The notes beneath the pieces are model-generated. The model saw only the letters and a list, made by a program, of their open reading frames with translations, was not told the DNA's origin and did not search any database. From Cloacibacterium sp047601505 (lineage in GTDB: Bacteria; Bacteroidota; Bacteroidia; Flavobacteriales; Weeksellaceae), in NCBI RefSeq assembly GCF_047601505.1, contig NZ_JASGJD010000001.1:3410001-3474000 (forward strand): DNA of 64,000 nt, given 5' to 3'. Of this stretch, positions 27,665 through 34,470 are shown one piece after another; the first letter of the stretch is position 1; each line of letters opens with the position of its first letter. The position numbers and the translations under genes are program-made.

Positions 27665-27690
27665 AGACCTACCCAATACTGGGAAGGTCT
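27665..27690 (-). terminator. hairpin after rplL, attenuator or terminator
   Basis: AGACCT pairs with AGGTCT, one mismatch, then CCCA/TGGG around a 4-base loop. The T-rich stretch on the minus side starts only after ATGTCTA, so partial termination (attenuation between rplL and rpoB) is more likely than a full stop. Confidence 0.6.
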
Positions 27691-27713
27691 AAGTCTTATG
27701 TGGTGTAAATAGA

Positions 27714-28082
27714 TTATTTTAATTCTACTTCTGCACCAGCTTCTTCTAATTGTTTTTTAAGAGCTTCAGCTTCGTCTTTAGAAGCACCTTCTTTAATAGC
27801 AGTTGGAGCACCATCTACCATATCTTTAGCTTCTTTAAGACCTGCACCTGTTAAATCTTTTACTAATTTAACGATAGCTAATTTAGAAGCACCAGCTGAT
27901 TTAAGGATTACGTCGAATTCAGTTTTTTCTTCAGCAGCTTCAGCACCAGCACCAGCAGCTACAACTACAGCAGCAGCAGCAGGTTCAATTCCATACTCAT
28001 CCTTAAGGATTGCAGCAAGTTCGTTTACGTCTTTTACAGTTAAGTTTACTAGCGTTTCAGCTAAATTTTTTAAATCTGACAT
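27714..28082 (-). CDS. rplL: 50S ribosomal protein L7/L12
   Basis: Forms the ribosomal stalk dimers that recruit translation GTPases. The 122-residue acidic protein has the N-terminal dimerisation helix (SDLKNLAETLVNLTVKDVNE), an Ala-rich hinge at about residues 36-52, and the C-terminal factor-binding domain with KLAIVKLVKDLTGAGLKEAK. It follows rplJ after a 104-base gap, in the standard order rplK-rplA-rplJ-rplL. Confidence 0.97.
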   Translation of the reverse strand: MSDLKNLAETLVNLTVKDVNELAAILKDEYGIEPAAAAVVVAAGAGAEAAEEKTEFDVILKSAGASKLAIVKLVKDLTGAGLKEAKDMVDGAPTAIKEGASKDEAEALKKQLEEAGAEVELK

Positions 28083-28186
28083 TGTATTAATGTTTAAATT
28101 GTTGAACGATTTATGTTATTTTTTTTGAGTGTCTTTTACTCGGTGTTGCTTTCGGTACTCTACCTTCAGCAAACAAATTTTTGTTA

Positions 28187-28777
28187 TTATTCTGCTGCAG
28201 GAGCTTCACCTTCCGCTGCTGGAGCTTCAGGAGTTTCTTCTGTTGCAGGAGCTTCTGCTACTACTTCTGAAGTTTCTTCAGCTTTAGCACCTTTAGCTTC
28301 TTCTTTGTTTTCTAAAGCAGAAATCAATCTTTGGATTGGAGACTGAAGTAATCCGATGATTTCTCCAATCATTTCTTCTCTAGACTTAATGTTTGCTAAT
28401 GCATCTAGGTTTTCGTCACCTACATAGAAAGTTTCTTGTAAGTAAGCAGATTTAAGAGCTGGTACAGCTTCTTTTTTTCTGAAACCTTGGATTAATTTAG
28501 CAGGAGCGTTAGCAGTTTCTGCAATCATTACTGCAGTGTTTCCTTTAAAAGTAGGGAACATTTCAGAATAATCTACACCTTCAATTTGCTCCATTGCTTT
28601 TTGTAGCAAAGTATTTTTTACTACTTTAAGCTTAATATCGTTTTTAAATGCTTGTCTTCTAAAATCTGAAGTTTGAGCGGCATTCAATCCTTCAAGATTT
28701 GCTACATAAACAACTTTAGCGTCTTGTAACAATTCTTTTATCTCTTGTATTACTAATACTTTTTCTTCTTTTGTCAT
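28187..28777 (-). CDS. rplJ: 50S ribosomal protein L10 with acidic Ala/Glu-rich tail
   Basis: The stalk-base protein that anchors L7/L12 dimers. The 196 residues include the conserved N-terminal TKEEKVLVIQEIKELLQDAK, the RNA-contact motif RRQAFKNDIKLKVVKNTLLQ, and a C-terminal helix that binds L7/L12. Residues from about 160 on form a low-complexity tail of Ala, Glu, Pro and Thr (EETSEVVAEAPATEETPEAP), an extension of about 30 residues beyond E. coli L10. It starts 13 bases after rplA. Confidence 0.96.
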   Translation of the reverse strand: MTKEEKVLVIQEIKELLQDAKVVYVANLEGLNAAQTSDFRRQAFKNDIKLKVVKNTLLQKAMEQIEGVDYSEMFPTFKGNTAVMIAETANAPAKLIQGFRKKEAVPALKSAYLQETFYVGDENLDALANIKSREEMIGEIIGLLQSPIQRLISALENKEEAKGAKAEETSEVVAEAPATEETPEAPAAEGEAPAAE

Positions 28778-28790
28778 TGTCTTTCAGATT

Positions 28791-29483
28791 TTAGTTTACA
28801 GATTTAGTATCAATTGCAATCCCAGGACTCATTGTAGAAGAAAGGTAAATAGATTTTACGTAAGTACCTTTAGCTGCAGTTGGTTTTAACTTCATTAATG
28901 TTTGAATTAATTCAGCAGCATTTTCTTTTAATTTATCAGCATCAAAAGAAACTTTACCAATACCAGCGTGGATAATACCATATTTATCTACTTTGAAATC
29001 AATTTTACCAGATTTCACTTCTGAAACAGCTTTACCTACTTCCATAGTTACAGTACCAGATTTTGGGTTTGGCATAAGACCTCTAGGCCCTAAAATTCTT
29101 CCTAATGGACCTAATTTACCCATAACTGCTGGCATAGTAACGATAACGTCAACATCTGTCCAACCTTCTTTAATTTTTTGTAAGTATTCGTCTAAACCTA
29201 CAAAATCAGCACCTGCTTCTTTAGCTTCTGCTTCTTTATCTGGAGTTACAAGAGCTAAAACTCTTACATCTTTACCAGTTCCGTGAGGTAGAGATACTAC
29301 ACCTCTTACCATTTGGTTTGCTTTTCTAGGATCTACCCCTAATCTAACTGCAAGGTCTACAGAAGCATCAAACTTAGCATAGTTTAATTCTTTCACTAAT
29401 GCAGAAGCTTCTTCTAGGCTATATACCTTGTTTTTTTCTACTTTGCTTGCAACTTCTTTTTGCTTTTTTGTTAATTTTGCCAT
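28791..29483 (-). CDS. rplA: 50S ribosomal protein L1
   Basis: Binds 23S rRNA at the mobile L1 stalk near the E site and helps release deacylated tRNA. The 230 residues show RLGVDPRKANQMVRGVVSLP and HGTGKDVRVLAL near the N-terminus and the family signature IVTMPAVMGKLGPLGRILGP followed by RGLMPNPKSGTV. In many bacteria L1 also represses its own operon by binding the message near rplK; no test of that is possible here. It lies 11 bases after rplK. Confidence 0.97.
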   Translation of the reverse strand: MAKLTKKQKEVASKVEKNKVYSLEEASALVKELNYAKFDASVDLAVRLGVDPRKANQMVRGVVSLPHGTGKDVRVLALVTPDKEAEAKEAGADFVGLDEYLQKIKEGWTDVDVIVTMPAVMGKLGPLGRILGPRGLMPNPKSGTVTMEVGKAVSEVKSGKIDFKVDKYGIIHAGIGKVSFDADKLKENAAELIQTLMKLKPTAAKGTYVKSIYLSSTMSPGIAIDTKSVN

Positions 29484-29494
29484 TTCAATAAGTT

Positions 29495-29938
29495 TTAAGC
29501 GTTAGACGGTTTAGTTCCTGTTACTCTTAATCCCATAGATCTAGCAGTTCCTGCTACCATGCTCAATGCTGAATCCATAGTAAAACAGTTAAGATCTGCC
29601 ATTTTATCTTCTGCGATCTTTTTCACTTGTTCCCAAGTTACAGAACCAACTTTTACTCTGTTTGGTTCTCCAGAACCACCTTTTACCTTAGCAGCTTCCA
29701 TTAATTGAACAGCAGCTGGTGGAGTTTTAATTACAAATTCGAAAGATTTATCTTCGTAAACTGTAATTAATACTGGTAAAATTTGTCCTGGCTTATCTTG
29801 CGTTCTTCCATTAAATTGTTTACAAAACTCCATAATGTTAACACCAGCAGAACCCAATGCAGGACCAACTGGTGGTGAAGGGTTAGCAGCGCCACCTTTC
29901 ACTTGGAGTTTCACCATTTTAAAGACTTTTTTAGCCAT
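29495..29938 (-). CDS. rplK: 50S ribosomal protein L11
   Basis: Binds the GTPase-associated centre of 23S rRNA. The 147-residue protein has the N-terminal VKLQVKGGAANPSPPVGPAL with the conserved proline helix that thiostrepton-type drugs contact, and the C-terminal rRNA-binding signature NCFTMDSALSMVAGTARSMG. It is first of the rplK-rplA-rplJ-rplL set and has its own promoter, because the usual upstream partner nusG is here separated by two foreign genes and two terminators. Confidence 0.97.
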   Translation of the reverse strand: MAKKVFKMVKLQVKGGAANPSPPVGPALGSAGVNIMEFCKQFNGRTQDKPGQILPVLITVYEDKSFEFVIKTPPAAVQLMEAAKVKGGSGEPNRVKVGSVTWEQVKKIAEDKMADLNCFTMDSALSMVAGTARSMGLRVTGTKPSNA

Positions 29939-30036
29939 TTTTTGTTTTTTTGAAAATTTTTAAATTTATGAATGTGGAAGCATTTATAAATCAGTAGATT
30001 ACACTTTCTCACCTAGTGAATCTACTTTTCAGGGTG

Positions 30037-30066
30037 CAAAAATAAGAATATTTTCTGAATATACAA
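30037..30066 (-). promoter_or_regulatory. predicted promoter of rplK
   Basis: On the minus strand, TTG at 30066-30064, a 19-base spacer and TATTTTTG at 30044-30037. This is among the best-formed Bacteroidota promoters in the window and yields a leader of about 95 bases, room for autogenous control by L1. Confidence 0.75.
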
Positions 30067-30117
30067 TAGATAATGTTTTGATTTTTAGAAAGAATTTGAT
30101 TTTTCTTTGAAATAAAA

Positions 30118-30142
30118 AAGTCAACTTATTGAAAGTTGACTT
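30118..30142 (-). terminator. intrinsic terminator of the 30194 lipoprotein gene
   Basis: AAGTCAACTT pairs with AAGTTGACTT around a 5-base loop; TTTTTTATTT follows on the minus strand. Confidence 0.8.
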
Positions 30143-30193
30143 ATGATTTATCTGCTCTCAAGTTACAAACTTCGGAGAGTGGTTTGCAATAAT

Positions 30194-30622
30194 TTACTTT
30201 TCCCACTTCGGCATGTTCCCAATTATTTCTTCTCTAGTAATTTTATCATATCCATTTTCACTAAAAAAGAATAAAGTTATGGTTAACGTTTCATTTTTTT
30301 GATTGGTAAAATCATATTTAACATACTTGTGTTTACTACTAAATTCCATAATAGTATCTTTTACTTCTGGCTCATTTAAAAGAATTTTTCTAGAATTCAT
30401 TTTATCATAATTTCTAGCTAAATAAGAATATACGTATTGTTTATCCCCCGTATTGACATTGTTCATAAAAAGATTTTTATATTCTTCAAAATCGCTATTT
30501 TTAACACTATTAAAGTACTTTTTTACCGTATTTGAAACTTGCTTATTCTCGTCATTTGACAAATTATGACAACTTATGTTGAATATAACAATTATAACAA
30601 AAAATATTTTTAACTTTCTCAT
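30194..30622 (-). CDS. small lipoprotein, unknown function
   Basis: A 142-residue protein with a signal peptide and lipobox FNISC (lipidated cysteine at residue 18). The mature part starts NLSNDENKQVSNTVKKYFNS, an alpha/beta cystatin- or SnoaL-like beginning, and ends in beta-strand-like segments (LTITLFFFS). No named family is recognised. It lies, with umuC, between nusG and rplK, where other bacteria have no gene, and is bounded by a terminator on one side and a palindrome on the other. Confidence 0.6.
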   Translation of the reverse strand: MRKLKIFFVIIVIFNISCHNLSNDENKQVSNTVKKYFNSVKNSDFEEYKNLFMNNVNTGDKQYVYSYLARNYDKMNSRKILLNEPEVKDTIMEFSSKHKYVKYDFTNQKNETLTITLFFFSENGYDKITREEIIGNMPKWEK

Positions 30623-30656
30623 TATTATTAACTTGAATTTAGTAAAACCCCAATAT

Positions 30657-30675
30657 CGCGGATTTGCAATCCGTG
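30657..30675. repeat. REP-like palindrome between umuC and the lipoprotein gene
   Basis: CGCGGATT (30657-30664) and AATCCGTG (30668-30675) pair around loop TGC with one G-T pair. GC-rich CGGATTTGCAATCCG palindromes of this kind are dispersed in many Bacteroidota genomes (from memory). It lies in the 87-base gap between the two inserted genes. Confidence 0.6.
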
Positions 30676-30709
30676 ACTAAATTTCATTTTATAAAACTAC
30701 AAAAAATCT

Positions 30710-31981
30710 CTAATGAAACCTGAAATTAGCTTCAGGTAAAGTATTGCTTTTCAGAAATTCTTCGTATTCGGCAGAAAGCAATTTTCTTTCGTAGGTAGGA
30801 TTTCCGTTTTGTGAGGCGAGTCTAATCTTGTCTTTTCCGTATTTTTTGTTGAGAAAATCCATCGTTTTCATAATAGGAAGATGTTTTTCTTCCACATCTT
30901 TTTCAAAAAGATTAATCAACCTTTCATCCTCAGGAACAAAATCTGAAACTATAACTCCCGCTTTTTTATATTGAAAACCTTCTTTATAAATTGCATCAAA
31001 AATTACGTTAGCAGCCTTTGTCAAAACAATAGAAGAGCTGCTAGGATTTGGCAAAACTAAGGATAACCCATTTCTGTATTCTGGCAAATCTTTTCTAAAC
31101 CTGTTGGTTCGCACAAAAACGGTAATCATCTTGCAACAACTGGCTTGTTTCCTAAGTTTTTCTGCACACGAAAACGAAAAAGTTTCTATTCTTTCTCGCA
31201 AAATTTCCTTATCCGAAATCATATCCATAAAACTTCTGGTGGTAGCAATAGATTGTTTTTTTGCGGGCGTATCTAGTTCTAGTTGTTTTATACCTTTCAG
31301 CTCGTTAAGCATTCTGACGCCATTAATTCCCATCATTTTTCTTATCCAAATTTCGGGTTTTTGAAACAAATCAAAAGCTTTACTCACTCCATAATCACGC
31401 ATTTTAACTCTTAGCCTTCTACCAATTCCCCAAACATCTTCTATGTCTAACCATTTTAAAGCTTTTTCAATTTTATCAGGAGAATCTAAAATATAAACTC
31501 CATTTAGTTTTTCTGGATATTTTTTAGCAATTCTGTTGGCGAGTTTTGCCAAAGTTTTAGTAGGCGCAATACCAATGCTTACTGGTATATTGGTTTCTAA
31601 GAGAATTCTTTGCTTAATGTTTTGAGAATATTCTTCTAAATCAAAATATTTAAACCCATGAAAATCTAAAAAAAGCTCATCTATACTATAAATTTCATAG
31701 TTAGGAGAATATTGCCTGGCAATAGCAGAAACCTGTTGACTTTTGAAATTATAATATTCGAATTTTGCCGAAAAACATTCCACTTGATGTAAATTAAACA
31801 AATCTCTGTATTTAAAAACAGGAGCTCCCATAAGCACACCGAGATTCTTTGCCTCGTTACTTCTAGAGACAACACAACCATCATTATTAGAAAGAACAAC
31901 CACCGGCTTATTCTCCAAAGCTGGATTTAAAGCGCGTTCGCAGCTTACAAAAAAATTGTTACAATCTAATAAAGCAAACAT
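30710..31981 (-). CDS. umuC: Y-family DNA polymerase (UmuC-like)
   Basis: A translesion polymerase of the UmuC type, 423 residues from the ATG at 31981; the frame is open further upstream but only this start gives the invariant N-terminus MFALLDCNNFFVSCERALNP with the catalytic D6. The second metal pair is D101/E102 in YSIDELFLDF. A helix-hairpin-helix (VWGIGRRLRVKMRDYGV) and a little-finger domain (SFSCAEKLRKQASCCKMITV) follow, then a C-terminal UmuC-specific region. The usual partner gene umuD is absent on both sides. The gene sits between nusG and rplK, an unusual place. Confidence 0.92.
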   Translation of the reverse strand: MFALLDCNNFFVSCERALNPALENKPVVVLSNNDGCVVSRSNEAKNLGVLMGAPVFKYRDLFNLHQVECFSAKFEYYNFKSQQVSAIARQYSPNYEIYSIDELFLDFHGFKYFDLEEYSQNIKQRILLETNIPVSIGIAPTKTLAKLANRIAKKYPEKLNGVYILDSPDKIEKALKWLDIEDVWGIGRRLRVKMRDYGVSKAFDLFQKPEIWIRKMMGINGVRMLNELKGIKQLELDTPAKKQSIATTRSFMDMISDKEILRERIETFSFSCAEKLRKQASCCKMITVFVRTNRFRKDLPEYRNGLSLVLPNPSSSSIVLTKAANVIFDAIYKEGFQYKKAGVIVSDFVPEDERLINLFEKDVEEKHLPIMKTMDFLNKKYGKDKIRLASQNGNPTYERKLLSAEYEEFLKSNTLPEANFRFH

Positions 31982-32084
31982 AAAACAAGGTTTTATAATG
32001 ATGAAACGAAAACAAAAATCAGATGGTAAAATTAGCAACATAACACGACAAAACATGACGTATTAAAAAATAGTTATCCACAAA

Positions 32085-32112
32085 AAAAGCTACTCAGTCT
32101 TGAGTAGCTTTT
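32085..32112 (-). terminator. intrinsic terminator of nusG
   Basis: A perfect 12-bp stem AAAAGCTACTCA / TGAGTAGCTTTT with loop GTCT. It separates nusG from the genes that follow. Confidence 0.9.
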
Positions 32113-32133
32113 AGATATAATATTGATTAAATT

Positions 32134-32676
32134 TTACAATTTTTCAACCTGCATGTAAGAAAGTTCCATAGGAGTTTTTCTACCGAAAATCATCACAGAA
32201 ACTTCAATTTTCTTTTTGTCTTCGTGTATTTTTTCAATAGTACCATTAAATCCGTTGAATGGTCCATCTATAACTTTTACACTTTCTCCCACAATATAAG
32301 GAATACTTGTTTCCACAGCAAATTCTGAAAGTTCATCCATTTTACCTAGCATTCTGTTTACTTCAGACTTACGCATAGGAACAGGCTCACCTCCTTTAGT
32401 TAAACTTAAAAAAGAAATTACACCTGGAATATTCTTAATCACGTGAGGAACTTCACCAATAAGATTAGCCTCTACCATTAAATAACCAGGGTAAAAAGGT
32501 TTTTCTTTTGGTACTTTTTTACCGTTTCTAAGTTGTATTACTTTTTCCATAGGAATTACAACTTGAGTAACGTAAGCATCGTAGTTTAATCTTTTGATTT
32601 CGCTTTCGATGTAGGCCTTTACTTTATTTTCCTGGCCACTTACAGCTTTCAACACATACCACTTTAAATCGCTCAT
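32134..32676 (-). CDS. nusG: transcription elongation/antitermination factor NusG
   Basis: Binds the RNA polymerase clamp and links transcription to translation or Rho. The 180-residue protein starts with the NGN domain (LKWYVLKAVSGQENKVKAYI), contains the loop PFYPGYLMVEA, and ends with a KOW domain (GESVKVIDGPFNGFNGTIEK). It starts 11 bases after secE. In most bacteria rplK follows directly; here a strong terminator does. Confidence 0.96.
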   Translation of the reverse strand: MSDLKWYVLKAVSGQENKVKAYIESEIKRLNYDAYVTQVVIPMEKVIQLRNGKKVPKEKPFYPGYLMVEANLIGEVPHVIKNIPGVISFLSLTKGGEPVPMRKSEVNRMLGKMDELSEFAVETSIPYIVGESVKVIDGPFNGFNGTIEKIHEDKKKIEVSVMIFGRKTPMELSYMQVEKL

Positions 32677-32687
32677 GGAAAATTATT

Positions 32688-32894
32688 TTAATTAAAAAAA
32701 CCGATAAATATTGCTAATATATTTTTAATAGCAGTACTAAATAATGAATCTACACCAAAAGTGAACAATGCTAAAATAATCGTTCCTATCGCAACTACAA
32801 CTGTAGAGGATTGCAAATCTGCCCATTTTGGCCATTCTACTTTGTATCTAAATTCTGAATAAGAATCTTTGATGAAATTAAATAGTGCGTTCAT
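32688..32894 (-). CDS. secE: preprotein translocase subunit SecE
   Basis: The small essential subunit of the SecYEG channel, 68 residues. It contains the amphipathic helix FIKDSYSEFRYKVEWPKWAD with the conserved W-P motif, then one transmembrane helix (about 36-60). The frame extends upstream through the tRNA-Trp gene, so the ATG at 32894 is the only sensible start. It is followed by nusG at 11 bases and preceded by tRNA-Trp at 12 bases. Confidence 0.93.
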   Translation of the reverse strand: MNALFNFIKDSYSEFRYKVEWPKWADLQSSTVVVAIGTIILALFTFGVDSLFSTAIKNILAIFIGFFN

Positions 32895-32906
32895 AATTTT
32901 TATTTG

Positions 32907-32977
32907 CACGGGCACAAGGATTCGAACCCTGATCAACGGTTTTGGAGACCGGTATCCTACCATTGGACGATGCCCGT
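32907..32977 (-). tRNA. tRNA-Trp (anticodon CCA)
   Basis: The 7-bp acceptor stem ACGGGCA/TGCCCGT, D-stem GTCC/GGAT, anticodon loop CTCCAAA with CCA at positions 34-36, and T-arm GGGTTCGAATCC are all present. The discriminator is G and the 3' CCA is not encoded. It lies between the tuf terminator and secE, a conserved position in Bacteroidota. Confidence 0.95.
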
Positions 32978-32984
32978 AGTTTAA

Positions 32985-33019
32985 AAAAGCCTCCGCAAGT
33001 TTCCTTGCGGAAAGCTTTT
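32985..33019 (-). terminator. intrinsic terminator of tuf
   Basis: TCCGCAAG pairs with CTTGCGGA (8 bp) and outer AAAAGC pairs with GCTTTT after a small internal loop; T residues follow on the minus strand. It lies just ahead of tRNA-Trp, which must be reached by read-through or an unseen promoter. Confidence 0.8.
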
Positions 33020-33040
33020 AATTATTTTTAATCTAAATGA

Positions 33041-34228
33041 TTAGTCTAAGATTTCAGTAACCTGACCAGCACCTACTGTTCTACCTCCTTCTCTGATTGC
33101 AAATCTAAGACCTACGTTAAGAGCGATTGGTTGTAACAATTCTACAGTGATAGTTAAGTTATCACCAGGCATTACCATTTCTACACCGTCTGGTAAGAAG
33201 ATTTCACCTGTAACGTCTGTAGTTCTTACATAGAACTGAGGACGATATTTGTTGTGGAATGGAGTGTGTCTACCACCTTCTTCTTTAGAAAGTACATAAA
33301 CCTCAGCTTTGAACTTTTTGTGTGGAGTTACAGAACCAGCTTTAGCGATAACCATACCTCTTCTGATATCAGTTTTTTCGATACCTCTAAGTAGTAATCC
33401 TACGTTATCACCAGCTTCACCTCTATCAAGGATTTTTCTGAACATCTCTACCCCAGTTACAGTTGAAGTTAATTTTTCTTCACCCATACCTACGATATCT
33501 ACTGGATCACCTGTATTGATAACACCTGATTCAATTCTACCAGTTGCTACAGTACCTCTACCTGTAATAGAGAATACGTCTTCAATTGGCATCAAGAAAG
33601 GCTTATCTTGATCTCTAACTGGTTGTTCAATCCAGCTATCAACAGCAGCCATTAATTCTTCTACAGTTGCAACCCATTTTGGTTCACCGTTAAGCGCACC
33701 AAGAGCTGAACCTTGGATAACTGGAGAGTTATCTCCATCATATTCGTAAGAAGATAATAAATCTCTTACTTCTAATTCTACTAATTCTAATAACTCAGCA
33801 TCATCTACCATGTCAACTTTGTTCATGAAAACAACGATTCTTGGTACATTTACCTGACGGCAAAGTAGGATGTGCTCTCTAGTTTGTGGCATTGGACCAT
33901 CAGTAGCAGCTACTACCAAGATAGCTCCATCCATTTGAGCAGCACCAGTTACCATGTTTTTTACATAGTCGGCGTGACCAGGACAGTCTACGTGAGCGTA
34001 GTGTCTGTTTTCTGTTTCGTACTCTACGTGAGCAGTATTGATAGTGATACCTCTTTCTTTTTCTTCTGGAGCAGAGTCAATTGCAGAGAAGTCTTTCATT
34101 TCAGCTAAACCTTTCTCAGCTAATACTTTTGTAATAGCAGCAGTAAGGGTAGTTTTACCATGGTCAACGTGACCAATAGTACCAATGTTTAAGTGTGGTT
34201 TGTTACGATTAAACGTTTCCTTTGCCAT
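33041..34228 (-). CDS. tuf: elongation factor Tu
   Basis: The GTPase that carries aminoacyl-tRNA to the ribosome, 395 residues. GTP-binding motifs are complete: GHVDHGKTTL (G1), the switch region with RGITINTAHVEY, DCPGHADYVKNM (G3) and NKVDMVDD (G4). The C-terminal AIREGGRTVGAGQVTEILD is standard. Two -7 boxes lie upstream and a terminator downstream. Ancestrally the tRNA-Thr gene precedes tuf directly; here the metal-efflux genes separate them by about 7.9 kb. Confidence 0.98.
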   Translation of the reverse strand: MAKETFNRNKPHLNIGTIGHVDHGKTTLTAAITKVLAEKGLAEMKDFSAIDSAPEEKERGITINTAHVEYETENRHYAHVDCPGHADYVKNMVTGAAQMDGAILVVAATDGPMPQTREHILLCRQVNVPRIVVFMNKVDMVDDAELLELVELEVRDLLSSYEYDGDNSPVIQGSALGALNGEPKWVATVEELMAAVDSWIEQPVRDQDKPFLMPIEDVFSITGRGTVATGRIESGVINTGDPVDIVGMGEEKLTSTVTGVEMFRKILDRGEAGDNVGLLLRGIEKTDIRRGMVIAKAGSVTPHKKFKAEVYVLSKEEGGRHTPFHNKYRPQFYVRTTDVTGEIFLPDGVEMVMPGDNLTITVELLQPIALNVGLRFAIREGGRTVGAGQVTEILD

Positions 34229-34272
34229 GATTTTAATATTTAAATTTATTAACTATTGAAATTTTCAGTGCG

Positions 34273-34300
34273 CAAATATAGTGATTTTTTGAATACCAAA
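34273..34300 (-). promoter_or_regulatory. predicted proximal promoter of tuf
   Basis: TATATTTG at 34280-34273 on the minus strand with TTTG at 34300-34297, a 16-base spacer, slightly short. The leader would be about 40 bases. Confidence 0.6.
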
Positions 34301-34376
34301 ACCTTTTTATTGAAAAAAGTTTTAATATTCATCTTCAAGATATTTACTATTTAATATTTTTGTTTTTTTGAGGGTA

Positions 34377-34384
34377 CAAATTTA
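34377..34384 (-). promoter_or_regulatory. candidate distal -7 box of tuf
   Basis: TAAATTTG on the minus strand matches the consensus and is 149 bases upstream of the ATG; no -33 TTG is seen. Having a private promoter is expected now that tuf is cut off from the tRNA promoter. Confidence 0.4.
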
Positions 34385-34470
34385 GCAATTTATTTTAGTA
34401 TAAAAAACTTTAAATCACTATTTAAGTAAGTTTAACAAAAACTATTAAAATAACGCCTAAACATGCACTG

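Larger units (their letters stand above)
27405..27713. other. rplL-rpoB intergenic region (309 bases)
   Basis: Holds an attenuator-like hairpin near rplL (27665-27690) and an array of five 7-bp units (27464-27498). A sequence AGCGTAGTGCAAAATATTTTT lies between them. No TAnnTTTG box with a good -33 element was found on the minus strand, so rpoBC may depend on read-through from the ribosomal genes. No gene is present. Confidence 0.55.

Noticed and set aside
28113..28346. Plus-strand Ala/Ser-rich frame overlapping the end of rplJ
   Set aside because: It is antisense to the Ala/Glu/Pro-rich tail of L10, whose repetitive codons create the open frame.
31982..32133. umuD upstream of umuC
   Set aside because: The 152 bases before umuC are too short for umuD and hold only the nusG terminator and AT-rich sequence.
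32895..32963. N-terminal extension of secE
   Set aside because: The extension reads through the tRNA-Trp gene; SecE homology begins only at the ATG at 32894.
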